Made by a program: the position numbers and the translations under genes. A stretch of DNA of 43,848 bases from Candidatus Tayloriibacteriota bacterium (GTDB taxonomy: Bacteria > Patescibacteriota > Minisyncoccia > Phycocordibacterales > PALSA-1337), in assembly GCA_003151615.1 (NCBI GenBank), contig PLXZ01000001.1, forward strand, positions 200,470 to 244,317, written 5' to 3'. Positions 26,955-35,560 of the stretch are shown one piece after another (positions within the stretch are counted from its first letter, which is position 1; each line of letters opens with the position of its first letter). The notes beneath the pieces were generated by a model that made no database searches, had not been told where the DNA came from, and worked only from the letters and a program-made list of their open reading frames with translations.

Positions 26955-27575
26955 CTACAGCTTTAAACTTCTGAATATAAAAGGCAGTTTCTTGGTTTTC
27001 TCCTGTTCAGACAAATGAGTTTCAGGCATCATGCCAATTGGGATTCTCATTACTATGTATCGAATGTCTTCTTTTTTAAGATTCCCCGTGACATGCCGAC
27101 ACAAAAACTTTCGTTCCTGCTGGTTTCGGAAATTATCTCCGCTAAAATCAATTTCTGAAACTGACAAATTATCAGTTTTGAAGCCAATGACGGTTTTACC
27201 AAAGCCCACTACCGTACGTACCGGACCGGGAGACTGTCCTTCAGAAAAAGCTATCTGCATTCCTTCAGGAAGTGGTATCACCGCATTTGCATAATGAGAT
27301 TCAGTTTCATCAGAAATTGCGAGCGGTGTTTCGAGCTCTATTGTCTCGAGTACGCGCGAAAGCTGTTCGACTCTGGCCAGGCAGTTTTCCGACCGCATAT
27401 TTTCATATATTTTAAGGACGTTATTAACATATTCGGTGCCCAAATCCGAAGACATTTTTTCGAGAAGAAGGCCAAGTTTTTCCTTTATTACATTTTCGTC
27501 GTCTGTGTTTTCCAGTTCGCGGGCCAGTTCCAGGGATTCCGGTATTTTTTCAGCCGTATTTTTGATTTGTTCCAT
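26955..27575 (-). CDS. Hypothetical protein
   Basis: 206-aa ORF MEQIKNTAEKIPESLELARELENTD..., divergent from the next gene. Confidence 0.55.
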   Translation of the reverse strand: MEQIKNTAEKIPESLELARELENTDDENVIKEKLGLLLEKMSSDLGTEYVNNVLKIYENMRSENCLARVEQLSRVLETIELETPLAISDETESHYANAVIPLPEGMQIAFSEGQSPGPVRTVVGFGKTVIGFKTDNLSVSEIDFSGDNFRNQQERKFLCRHVTGNLKKEDIRYIVMRIPIGMMPETHLSEQEKTKKLPFIFRSLKL

Positions 27576-27617
27576 ATGGTATTATTATGCCTACAAGTAT
27601 ACACAATACAGACATTT

Positions 27618-30458
27618 ATGGAACTATTCTCACCGTCGGCAGAGTCGCGAAATTTGAAAACTCCGGAAGAAGAGATTGCCTTTTTGCGCGAAAGGCTTGC
27701 CCAAAAGGAGGCAGAGGCCGCAAGCCTAAAACAGGAAAAATCATCTGAAACGGTTGCCCGGGAAACGATGGAGGAATACCGCGATACACCGCGCCACCAG
27801 ATTCTTCACAAGGATTTCGCCCTTTCCGAAAAACAGGTTGCTCAAAAGGCCGAGGGGATTACCTTGCCTCTTTCACCTGAAGACCACGACGAGAAAATTG
27901 CCGAATTGCTCGGCATTATGCAGACGCACGGCATTAAAAATGCTCTGGCGATCGTCGAAAAAATGAATAACCCGCATGTCGAACGCGATTTCGAACGTTT
28001 CCTCGTCCAATATCTGAAAGCCGGATTTCCGATAGCCATGAGCGAGAAAGCGCCGGAGTTTAAGGCTCTCAACATGACGCTCTATGAAATTACATTGCCT
28101 GAAAAAACGGATGAGGGCAAGGAGCGCGCGTTGAAGGATGTGCTTTCATCCATGGAGCAGTTTTATTCCGGCATGATGTCGGTGGCGGACGACAATGCCG
28201 CGGGCGGCACCGGATATTTCACAATTGAACTGGCGGTCGCAAACAACAGCGACGATTTCGCCTTTCATGTTGCCGTGCACGACAGTAAAAAATCACTTTT
28301 TGAGAAGCAAATGCTGGCTATTTTTCACAATGCGAAAATAGTCGAGAAAAAGGACGACTACAATGTTTTCAATGAAGAAGGCGTGACGGTTGCCTCATAC
28401 GCGACCTATGCAAAAAATTCAATCTGGCCCCTCAAAACATATGACCAGTTCGAATATGACCCGCTTAACATCCTGCTCAATAGCTTTTCAAAAATAAAAA
28501 CAAACGGCGAGGGCGCGGCGGTGCAAATCATCATTCGTCCCGCGGGCGACGACCATACGAAACGATATCGCAAGACTCTCGATGAAATCATGAAGGGCGA
28601 GAAAATCAGCGAGGCGATTGCGAAGCACGGCGAAGGGATGGGCAAATATGTCGAAGGATTTTTCAAGGGAGTTTCCTCGATTATCGCCCCTCAATCAAAA
28701 GAACAGAAGGAAAAAGCCGAAGCCAAGAAAAAAGAAGCTGCGGCGACTGTCGATCAGATGTCAGTCGAAGCAATCAAGCAAAAAATTTCGTCTCCGACGC
28801 TGGCCGCTGACATTCGCATCGTTGCTTCGGCTGAAAATGAAGCAACCGCGAACGCCATTTTGGGAGATGTCGAATCGTCCTTCAATCAATTCGAAAACAC
28901 CGTCGGCAACAGGCTGAAATTCGAGCGGGTCAAAAAAGGCGCACTCAAGTCGCTTCTCTATGACTATTCGTTCCGCTTGTATGACGAAAAGAGCAAGCTT
29001 TTACCCAATATAAAGGAATTAGCGTCGATCATTCATTTCCCGGCTACGGTTTTGAAATCGTCGCCGCATCTGAAGACCGCAAAGGCGGGAAGTGCTCCGG
29101 CGCCCTTGGAATTGGCACGACCGTCCTCCGCTTCAAAAGAGCCGGGTTATGTACTCCTCGGCGTGAACCGCGATCGTGGCGTTGAAACGCCGGTCTGGAT
29201 GTCTCCCGAGGACCGTCTTCGCCACTTCTATGTCATCGGACAGACCGGAACCGGTAAAACAACTTTGCTTAAAAACATGATTGCGCAGGACATCGCAAAC
29301 GGGGAAGGCGTCTGCATGATTGACCCGCACGGATCGGATATTCAAGATATTTTGGCCATGATTCCGAAGGAGCGCTATGAAGACGTCATATATTTTGATC
29401 CGTCATATACGGCGCGGCCGATGGCTTTGAATATGCTCGAATATGATCCGAAATTTCCGGAGCAAAAAATTTTCGTCGTCAATGAGATGCTTTCTATCTT
29501 TAATAAATTGTTCGACATGAAGACCGCCGGTGGCCCGATGTTCGAGCAGTATTTCCGCAACGCAGTGCTTTTGGTCATGGAAGATCCCGAAACGGGCAAC
29601 ACTCTGCTCGATGTTTCGCGCGTCTTGGCAAACAAAGCCTATCGCGATTTGAAATTGTCGAAATGCCGCAACCCAATTGTCGTGCAGTTTTGGACGGAAG
29701 TTGCGGCAAAGGCCGGAGGCGAGGCGGCTCTGGCAAACATCGTGCCGTATATCACCAGCAAATTCGACGTCTTTTTGGCAAACGACATCATGCGTCCGAT
29801 TATCGCGCAGGAACATTCATCGTTTAATTTCCGCGAAATAATGGACCAGAAAAAAATTCTCCTCGTGAATTTGTCGAAGGGACGTCTCGGCGACATTAAT
29901 GCGAACCTCATCGGCCTCATTTTGGTCGGCAAAATTCTGATGGCCGCATTGTCGCGTGTTGATGTTGTCGGTTCAAGTTCCGGCGCAGGCGGATCAGCAG
30001 CCGCTTCGCTCCCGCCATTTTATCTTTACATCGACGAGTTCCAGAATGTCACAACTAATTCAATTTCTACCATTTTGTCCGAAGCCCGAAAATATAAATT
30101 GTCACTTGCGGTCGCGCATCAGTTTATTGCGCAATTGGAAGAAGGTATCCGTGATTCAGTCTTCGGCAACGTTGGTTCGATTGCGGCGTTCCGCGTCGGT
30201 GCAGAGGATGCCGAATATTTGGAGAAGCAATTTTCTCCGGTCTTTACCGCAAAGGACATTATGTCTATCGACAATCGCAACGCATATTTGAAAATGCTGG
30301 CAAACGGCCGCCCTGTTAAGCCCTTTAACATCGAAACAATGCCGCCTCCGCATGGCAATCGCGATGCCGTCGATAGCATAAAGGAATTGTCGCACCTCAA
30401 ATACGGCAAAGACCGCGCAACCGTCGAAGAAGCGATTTTGCTCAAATACAAGAAATAA
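27618..30458 (+). CDS. TraD/VirD4/HerA-like type IV secretion-type DNA-binding ATPase
   Basis: Walker A FYVIGQTGTGKTTLLKNMIAQDIANGEGVCMIDPHGSDIQDIL; LYIDEFQNVTTNSISTILSEARKYKLSLAVAHQFIAQL. Start at 27618 (MELFSPSAESRN), not 27294. Confidence 0.85.
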   Translation: MELFSPSAESRNLKTPEEEIAFLRERLAQKEAEAASLKQEKSSETVARETMEEYRDTPRHQILHKDFALSEKQVAQKAEGITLPLSPEDHDEKIAELLGIMQTHGIKNALAIVEKMNNPHVERDFERFLVQYLKAGFPIAMSEKAPEFKALNMTLYEITLPEKTDEGKERALKDVLSSMEQFYSGMMSVADDNAAGGTGYFTIELAVANNSDDFAFHVAVHDSKKSLFEKQMLAIFHNAKIVEKKDDYNVFNEEGVTVASYATYAKNSIWPLKTYDQFEYDPLNILLNSFSKIKTNGEGAAVQIIIRPAGDDHTKRYRKTLDEIMKGEKISEAIAKHGEGMGKYVEGFFKGVSSIIAPQSKEQKEKAEAKKKEAAATVDQMSVEAIKQKISSPTLAADIRIVASAENEATANAILGDVESSFNQFENTVGNRLKFERVKKGALKSLLYDYSFRLYDEKSKLLPNIKELASIIHFPATVLKSSPHLKTAKAGSAPAPLELARPSSASKEPGYVLLGVNRDRGVETPVWMSPEDRLRHFYVIGQTGTGKTTLLKNMIAQDIANGEGVCMIDPHGSDIQDILAMIPKERYEDVIYFDPSYTARPMALNMLEYDPKFPEQKIFVVNEMLSIFNKLFDMKTAGGPMFEQYFRNAVLLVMEDPETGNTLLDVSRVLANKAYRDLKLSKCRNPIVVQFWTEVAAKAGGEAALANIVPYITSKFDVFLANDIMRPIIAQEHSSFNFREIMDQKKILLVNLSKGRLGDINANLIGLILVGKILMAALSRVDVVGSSSGAGGSAAASLPPFYLYIDEFQNVTTNSISTILSEARKYKLSLAVAHQFIAQLEEGIRDSVFGNVGSIAAFRVGAEDAEYLEKQFSPVFTAKDIMSIDNRNAYLKMLANGRPVKPFNIETMPPPHGNRDAVDSIKELSHLKYGKDRATVEEAILLKYKK

Positions 30459-30472
30459 ATTATAATGTCAGC

Positions 30473-30772
30473 ATGAGTTTCGAACAACCACCAACAGAAG
30501 AACAATTGCCCGAAGCACCGGAGACCCCCCAGGAAATAAAAGCTTTCTGGGAGCTTTTGGCACATATGAAGGAAAAGGAAACCACTCCGAACGAACATGC
30601 GGATTGGCTCAAGGGTATAACAAAAAGTTTGGCCGAAAATGATGAAATGTTCAAAAAAATCTTTTCAAAATATGACCAAAATGACGTGGTCGGAATGATG
30701 GATGCTCTCGAGGAATATTCCGCGAAGTTGACTGAACCTGAAAAAGCCGAGGAAGCTTTGGAAAGTAAGTAG
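30473..30772 (+). CDS. Hypothetical small acidic protein
   Basis: 99-aa ORF MSFEQPPTEEQLPEAPETPQEIKAFWELLAHMKEKE..., own promoter TTGCTC-17-TATAAT. Confidence 0.6.
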   Translation: MSFEQPPTEEQLPEAPETPQEIKAFWELLAHMKEKETTPNEHADWLKGITKSLAENDEMFKKIFSKYDQNDVVGMMDALEEYSAKLTEPEKAEEALESK

Positions 30773-30782
30773 AAAACAAATA

Positions 30783-31424
30783 ATGTCCGAAACAAAGAAA
30801 CATATCAAAAACGAACGGACGCTCGTCATCATAAAGCCTGATGGAATTCAGCGCGGTTTGATCGGTGAAATCATCGGACGCTATGAACGCGCGGGTTTGA
30901 AGTTGACTGCCATGAAAATGACGGTTCCGACGGCGGAATTGATTGAGAAACACTATACTCTTGATCCGGAATGGCGCCGAATCACGGGCGAGAAGACCAT
31001 AAAAGGCTATGTGGATAAAGGCCTGAAGCCGCCGCACACCGATCCGCACAAAGTGACGGAAATTCTACTTGGCAGATTGGTGAAATACATGACTGCCGGT
31101 CCGGTCATTGTCATGGTTTGGCAGGGTGCGCATGCAGTTGCGATTGTGCGCAAATTGACGGGCGGAACCGAACCATTGACGTCGGATGTGGGCACGATTC
31201 GCGGCGATTTTGTCATTGATTCATATCAGATGACTGATTTGGATTCGCGTTGCATCAGAAATTTGGTGCATGCCTCTGGTTCCGTCAAGGAAGCGGAGGA
31301 TGAAATCGCACATTGGTTTGCGGTTGGACCTTCCGGCGACGTTGCGCCTTCAAAAATCATCGACTACACCCTCGTTCAAGAACGCATTTTGTATGATGTC
31401 AATCTTGATGACCTGCTCGGCTAG
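30783..31424 (+). CDS. ndk: Nucleoside diphosphate kinase (with insertions)
   Basis: ERTLVIIKPDGIQRGLIGEIIGRYERAGLKLTAMKM...GPVIVMVWQGAHAV...RGDFVID...RNLVHASGSVKEAEDEIAHWF. Confidence 0.93.
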   Translation: MSETKKHIKNERTLVIIKPDGIQRGLIGEIIGRYERAGLKLTAMKMTVPTAELIEKHYTLDPEWRRITGEKTIKGYVDKGLKPPHTDPHKVTEILLGRLVKYMTAGPVIVMVWQGAHAVAIVRKLTGGTEPLTSDVGTIRGDFVIDSYQMTDLDSRCIRNLVHASGSVKEAEDEIAHWFAVGPSGDVAPSKIIDYTLVQERILYDVNLDDLLG

Positions 31425-31432
31425 ACTATAAT
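31405..31432 (+). promoter_or_regulatory. Promoter for the downstream structured RNA locus
   Basis: TTGATG (31405-31410), 16-nt spacer, TATAAT (31427-31432), overlapping the 3' end of ndk. Confidence 0.65.
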
Positions 31433-31438
31433 TAAGAC

Positions 31439-31628
31439 AGGTTATTGGAGTATTAACCCTTAACTTATATTTTGGGATTCCAACGAACCTTCGTGGTTCA
31501 CATTGAGTCGCGCCTTGGCGTTGACCCTGAGGAAACCCACCTAGATTTAATCTAGGTATAATACTCTGATGACCTATTAAGAATATCTCGCAATTCCGGC
31601 TTCGGCCGCAATGCCGCGAGGTATTTTT
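31439..31628 (+). ncRNA. Candidate structured non-coding RNA (about 190 nt, unassigned family)
   Basis: Closing stem AGGT..GAGTATTA / TAATACTC..ACCT; TGGGATTCC/GGAAACCCA; hairpins GAACC-ttcgt-GGTTC, GTCgCGCC-tt-GGCGttGAC, CCTAGAT-tta-ATCTAGG; no supported ORF; promoter upstream and terminator downstream. Confidence 0.65.
31587..31628 (+). terminator. Terminator at the end of the ncRNA locus
   Basis: CTCGCAATTCCGGC-ttcg-GCCGCAATGCCGCGAG then GTATTTTT. Confidence 0.75.
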
Positions 31629-31725
31629 AATTGGACAATTGAATATTCGAGGTACCTAGCGTTGCCACTATACTATGTTAGATTAGCGGGGTCGGGGGGG
31701 GGATTGGAGTCCTCTTTTTCTTCAC

Positions 31726-31820
31726 CATCATGCAAATGCGAAAACGTGCATTTTGATGCCGAAAATATGGCTTGAAACTTAGATCGGAATTTTCCCATTC
31801 GCATTCGCATTTGCATGATG
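31726..31820. repeat. Perfect 17-bp inverted repeat flanking a 61-nt loop
   Basis: CATCATGCAAATGCGAA (31726-31742) / TTCGCATTTGCATGATG (31804-31820). Confidence 0.9.
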
Positions 31821-31895
31821 TTGAGTTATAACAGAGCAGTCATCCTCTTAGGTTAAAGCTCTAAGGGCGCGTGATGCCGTGCTACAATACCCCCC

Positions 31896-33308
31896 ATGAA
31901 CAATCCTTTTCGCGTGACATTTTATTCGGGAATCGGCGAGGTGACGGGCGCTAACTTTCTGTTGGAAGCGGGTGCATTGCGAATTTTGGTTGACTGCGGT
32001 TTGGCACAGGGCGAAAAAATGGCAGCTGATGAAAATCGACAACCGTTTGCGTATGATGTTGCGAGTATTGACTATCTTTTCATAACCCATGCGCACCTTG
32101 ACCATGTCGGCCGCATTCCGAAATTGGTGAAAGACGGCTTTAAGGGCGTGATTTATTCGACACTCGAAACGCGCGAACTCGCGAAATTGATTTTGGCGGA
32201 TGCTCTCGGTCTGCTCACGAAAGAAGCCGCGCGGGAAGGACTGGAGCCTTTGTATAATCAAGAGGATGTAAACCATGTTTTTCCGATGTGGCAGACGATC
32301 CCGTATCATGTCGAGACTCCGGTTTCAGCAACAGGGTCTGGCGCTACAAACAGCGGCCTGAGTGTGTTTTTGCGCGATGCGGGCCATATTCTCGGCTCCT
32401 CCATGTTTCGCTTTACTTATAAAGACCCGGCTGGTCCCGCCGACGCCCCTTCAAAAAACATCGTCTTCACCGGCGATCTCGGTAATTCGCCGACGCCTTT
32501 GCTTCGCGATACTGAACCAGTCACCGGCGCACAGTATTTGGTGATGGAAAGCGTGTACGGCGACCGAAACCACGAACCGAAGGATCAGCGCCGCAAAAAA
32601 TTGGAGGACATCATCAATGAAACGGCGAAACGCGGCGGCACGGTTTTGATTCCGTCATTTTCACTGGAGCGCACGCAGGTCATTTTGTATGAGTTAGAAA
32701 AATTGGTTGAAGGGAAGCTCATTCCATCGATGCCGGTGTTTGTTGATTCGCCCCTCGCAATTGCGGTGACAGACATTTATCGAAAAAGCGAAAATTTGTT
32801 TAATGACAAAATTCAGGCGGAAATTCGCGGAGGAGAAACGCTTTTCAATTTTCCGAAACTTGAATTTACGGTCACGGCCGACATGTCGCGCGACATCGAC
32901 CATGCAAAAGCGCCAAAAATTATCCTCGCGGGTTCAGGAATGTCGACGGGCGGCCGCATGCTGCATCATGAAGTCATGTATTTGTCTGACCCGAAAAATA
33001 CCATTATATTCGTGGGCTATCAGGGCGTCGGAACTCTTGGCCGGACCATTGCCGACGGGGCAAAGCATCTGACAATCGCGGCTGTGCCAATCAACATTCA
33101 GGCCCAGATCGAAACGATCCTCGGCTATTCCGCGCACAAAGACTCCGACCACCTCGTCGAATTCGTCGCTACCGCGCGGGAATCATTGAAGCGAGTTTTT
33201 GTCGTTATGGGCGAACCGAAAGCCTCCACCTTTTTGGCGCAGAGATTGCGCGATGAGTTGGGAGTTAAAGCTTTGTATCCGGAGAGGGGGGTGGGGTATG
33301 AGTTGTAA
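31896..33308 (+). CDS. MBL-fold beta-CASP RNA-processing hydrolase
   Basis: FITHAHLDHVGRIPKLVKDGFKGVIYSTLETRELAKL, DAGHILGSSMFRF, FTGDLG, ILAGSGMSTGGRMLHH, YSAHKDSDHLVEFV. Confidence 0.9.
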   Translation: MNNPFRVTFYSGIGEVTGANFLLEAGALRILVDCGLAQGEKMAADENRQPFAYDVASIDYLFITHAHLDHVGRIPKLVKDGFKGVIYSTLETRELAKLILADALGLLTKEAAREGLEPLYNQEDVNHVFPMWQTIPYHVETPVSATGSGATNSGLSVFLRDAGHILGSSMFRFTYKDPAGPADAPSKNIVFTGDLGNSPTPLLRDTEPVTGAQYLVMESVYGDRNHEPKDQRRKKLEDIINETAKRGGTVLIPSFSLERTQVILYELEKLVEGKLIPSMPVFVDSPLAIAVTDIYRKSENLFNDKIQAEIRGGETLFNFPKLEFTVTADMSRDIDHAKAPKIILAGSGMSTGGRMLHHEVMYLSDPKNTIIFVGYQGVGTLGRTIADGAKHLTIAAVPINIQAQIETILGYSAHKDSDHLVEFVATARESLKRVFVVMGEPKASTFLAQRLRDELGVKALYPERGVGYEL

Positions 33309-33317
33309 AAACAGTTA

Positions 33318-33614
33318 TTAGTTTTGCTTATCACTCGGAACGTAAAACTTACCTTTGACGAGAGACTTGCTTCTCCACCAGTAGTACCATGCACCCAAAA
33401 AGAAAAGGATACCAAAGAGAAACAACACGCCGCATGTTTTTAAATTCCCCTCATACGCAACATATACACCCAAAAGAATCATCACTATACCAAAGAATAT
33501 GTTCCTTAGTACTCTTCCACGATAATCCCAGCCCTCAACCTTGAATCCTGTTGATATTATTTTTCCTGGAATTGATTGCGCCATAGGTGCTTCGTTGAAA
33601 TTTTGATCATTCAT
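33318..33614 (-). CDS. Hypothetical membrane protein
   Basis: 98 aa with two TM helices (NIFFGIVMILLGVYVAYEG; TCGVLFLFGILFFLGAWYYWW). Confidence 0.6.
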   Translation of the reverse strand: MNDQNFNEAPMAQSIPGKIISTGFKVEGWDYRGRVLRNIFFGIVMILLGVYVAYEGNLKTCGVLFLFGILFFLGAWYYWWRSKSLVKGKFYVPSDKQN

Positions 33615-33620
33615 ATAATT

Positions 33621-34274
33621 TTATTGATTATTAGATTGGACTCCGACACTTTTTGAGGAAATAGTAACTCGGTTGACCTTCCATTGTCCATCCTCCTTGT
33701 CGAGATTCACAAAAAGGGTATTGTGAGAAGTTGTGGTTATAATTCCTCCCGGCTTATTATTGAAATTCTCTGTAGAAGTTGAAACTGTAGTCGGCAATTG
33801 CGCTGTCGTTGTTGCGTAATTTCCATTTACAATAGTTATAAATTGCAGACTTGTTGGATCGGGATAGGCATGAGCTATCGTTATAAGTTCAGTCTGGAAT
33901 GAAGCAACTGATGAACTTGGTATTTTACTTATAGCTGCCTGGAATTGCTGAATTTGGGCTTCTGACGCATACATCGACATCAGGTTCTGAATATCTTGAA
34001 GATCTGAGGCACTACGATATGCATTGAGTAATGAGGTTACATTATTGTTGATCTGTACCTGATCAGTTTCAGAAACTGATGATGTGGCGCTAGAAACATT
34101 TGGAGAGGTTGAGACGGATGAAGAAGAAAATTGATTATTAAAAGCACTTATTTGAGCGTTGGATTTCTGCTGTTGTTGCCAAATATAATATCCTCCGCCT
34201 GCGATAATCAAAAGTACAAGAACTATAAAAATGACCGCGGCTGCTGTCGTCAAACCTTCTTGTGTATTTTTCAT
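33621..34274 (-). CDS. Hypothetical single-TM exported protein
   Basis: MKNTQEGLTTAAAVIFIVLVLLIIAGGGYYIWQQQQ then Ser/Thr-rich linker. Confidence 0.65.
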   Translation of the reverse strand: MKNTQEGLTTAAAVIFIVLVLLIIAGGGYYIWQQQQKSNAQISAFNNQFSSSSVSTSPNVSSATSSVSETDQVQINNNVTSLLNAYRSASDLQDIQNLMSMYASEAQIQQFQAAISKIPSSSVASFQTELITIAHAYPDPTSLQFITIVNGNYATTTAQLPTTVSTSTENFNNKPGGIITTTSHNTLFVNLDKEDGQWKVNRVTISSKSVGVQSNNQ

Positions 34275-34296
34275 TCCAAAATTATATCACACAAAC

Positions 34297-34324
34297 AAAA
34301 AGACCTCTGTTCGGAGATCTTTTT
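34297..34324 (-). terminator. Terminator of infC-rpmI-rplT operon
   Basis: Minus strand AAAAAGA-t-CTC...GAG-g-TCTTTTT stem-loop. Confidence 0.7.
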
Positions 34325-34345
34325 GGTCTTATTTAAAAGAAGGGT

Positions 34346-34696
34346 TTAAGCCACCTTCTTCACCACTGCTTCAAAAGCTTTCGGATTGTGCTCAGCGAGA
34401 GTCGCGAGAGCCTTTCGGTCGAGGGCGATGCCTGCTTTCTTCATTTTGCCCATGAATTTGCTGTAGGAATTTTTTGGGTCGAGAGCGCGGAGGCCGGCGT
34501 TGATCTTTACATTCCAGAGGCGTCGGAAATCGCCTTTTTTGTCGCGGCGGTGTGCGAATGCGTATGCGCCTGCGTGTGAAATCGCTTCATATGCGGCGCG
34601 TTCCGTTTTCGAACGGCGGAAACGGTAACCCTTCACATCTTTGAGGATGTTTCTTCGGGTTTTCAGCGCATTAACTCCTTTCTTTACTCGTGTCAT
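34346..34696 (-). CDS. rplT: Ribosomal protein L20 (bL20)
   Basis: MTRVKKGVNALKTRRNILKDVKGYRFRRSKTERAAYEAISHAGAYAFAHRRDKKGDFRRLW. Confidence 0.96.
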   Translation of the reverse strand: MTRVKKGVNALKTRRNILKDVKGYRFRRSKTERAAYEAISHAGAYAFAHRRDKKGDFRRLWNVKINAGLRALDPKNSYSKFMGKMKKAGIALDRKALATLAEHNPKAFEAVVKKVA

Positions 34697-34736
34697 GGTA
34701 TTTTATTTAAATTGGTTTAAAATTCGCGGTTGATAA

Positions 34737-34922
34737 TTAAAGATTGACCAAAAACTGGCTCTTGTCCTTGTTGTTCATCGGGAAGTCGTTCATGCGCTTT
34801 TTTGCGAGCTGTGAACGTCGGCTTTCCTTTGAATTGAAGTGGTTCTGTCCGGTCGAGCGCGCCAAAATTTTGCCATTTTTAGTGACCTTAAGACGCTTTG
34901 CAAATGATTTGTTTGTTTTCAT
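34737..34922 (-). CDS. rpmI: Ribosomal protein L35 (bL35)
   Basis: MKTNKSFAKRLKVTKNGKILARSTGQNHFNSKESRRSQLAKK. Confidence 0.9.
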   Translation of the reverse strand: MKTNKSFAKRLKVTKNGKILARSTGQNHFNSKESRRSQLAKKRMNDFPMNNKDKSQFLVNL

Positions 34923-34970
34923 AATTTTTTGGTTATTTTTTCGACACTTTTGGCGCGCCGGCCGCCTCTG

Positions 34971-35483
34971 CTACTTCTTTTCGATGACGGTCGTCAGTCC
35001 CTTCGGGCCTTTTTTAGGCTCTTCGGCGACGCGGTATTCCGTCGTGATAAGCTTGAAAATTCGGTCGAGCCGTTCCTTCAGAAACTTAAAATCCATATAT
35101 TTGGAGCGGCCGATGAGGAACAGGTCAATTTTGACGCGGTGTCCTTCCTTGAGCCATTCGGATGCCTTTTTCGCCTTCAGCTCCAAATCGTGCTCGCCGG
35201 TACCTATTTTGACCTGAATGTTCTTGAGATCGGAGACTACGGTGCGTGATTTGGCCACCTTTGCCTTCCTTTTCTCGGTGTACTGAAATTTACCATAATC
35301 CATGATTTTTGCAACCGGCGGCACGGCGGAAGGGGATATTTCGATCAAATCGAGGTTTCGTTTGCCCGCTTCGGTCAAAGCCTGCTGCAGCGTCAAAACG
35401 CCGAGGTTCTCGCCGTCTTCGGTGATGACTCGCATTTCAGGCGACTTTATGAAGTGATTTACTCGTACTCGTGGGGTGCTCAA
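34971..35483 (-). CDS. infC: Translation initiation factor IF-3 (TTG start)
   Basis: RVITEDGENLGVLTLQQALTEAGKRNLDLIEISPSAVPPVAKIMDYGKFQYTEKRKAK. Confidence 0.96.
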   Translation of the reverse strand: MSTPRVRVNHFIKSPEMRVITEDGENLGVLTLQQALTEAGKRNLDLIEISPSAVPPVAKIMDYGKFQYTEKRKAKVAKSRTVVSDLKNIQVKIGTGEHDLELKAKKASEWLKEGHRVKIDLFLIGRSKYMDFKFLKERLDRIFKLITTEYRVAEEPKKGPKGLTTVIEKK

Positions 35484-35512
35484 AGGTTTAAAAAAGGTTT
35501 ATTGAGACTTTA

Positions 35513-35541
35513 TTTATATCATGACTTCCTCAATTTTACAA
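35513..35541 (-). promoter_or_regulatory. Promoter upstream of infC
   Basis: Minus strand TTGTAA-17 nt-TATAAA. Confidence 0.65.
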
Positions 35542-35560
35542 ATAATTTCGGAGGCGATTT

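Noticed and set aside
27294-27617. ORF-track N-terminal extension of the TraD-like ATPase (start at 27294)
   Set aside because: It overlaps the minus-strand gene 26955-27575 antisense; the protein clearly starts at MELFSPSAESRN (27618) after a divergent promoter-like gap.
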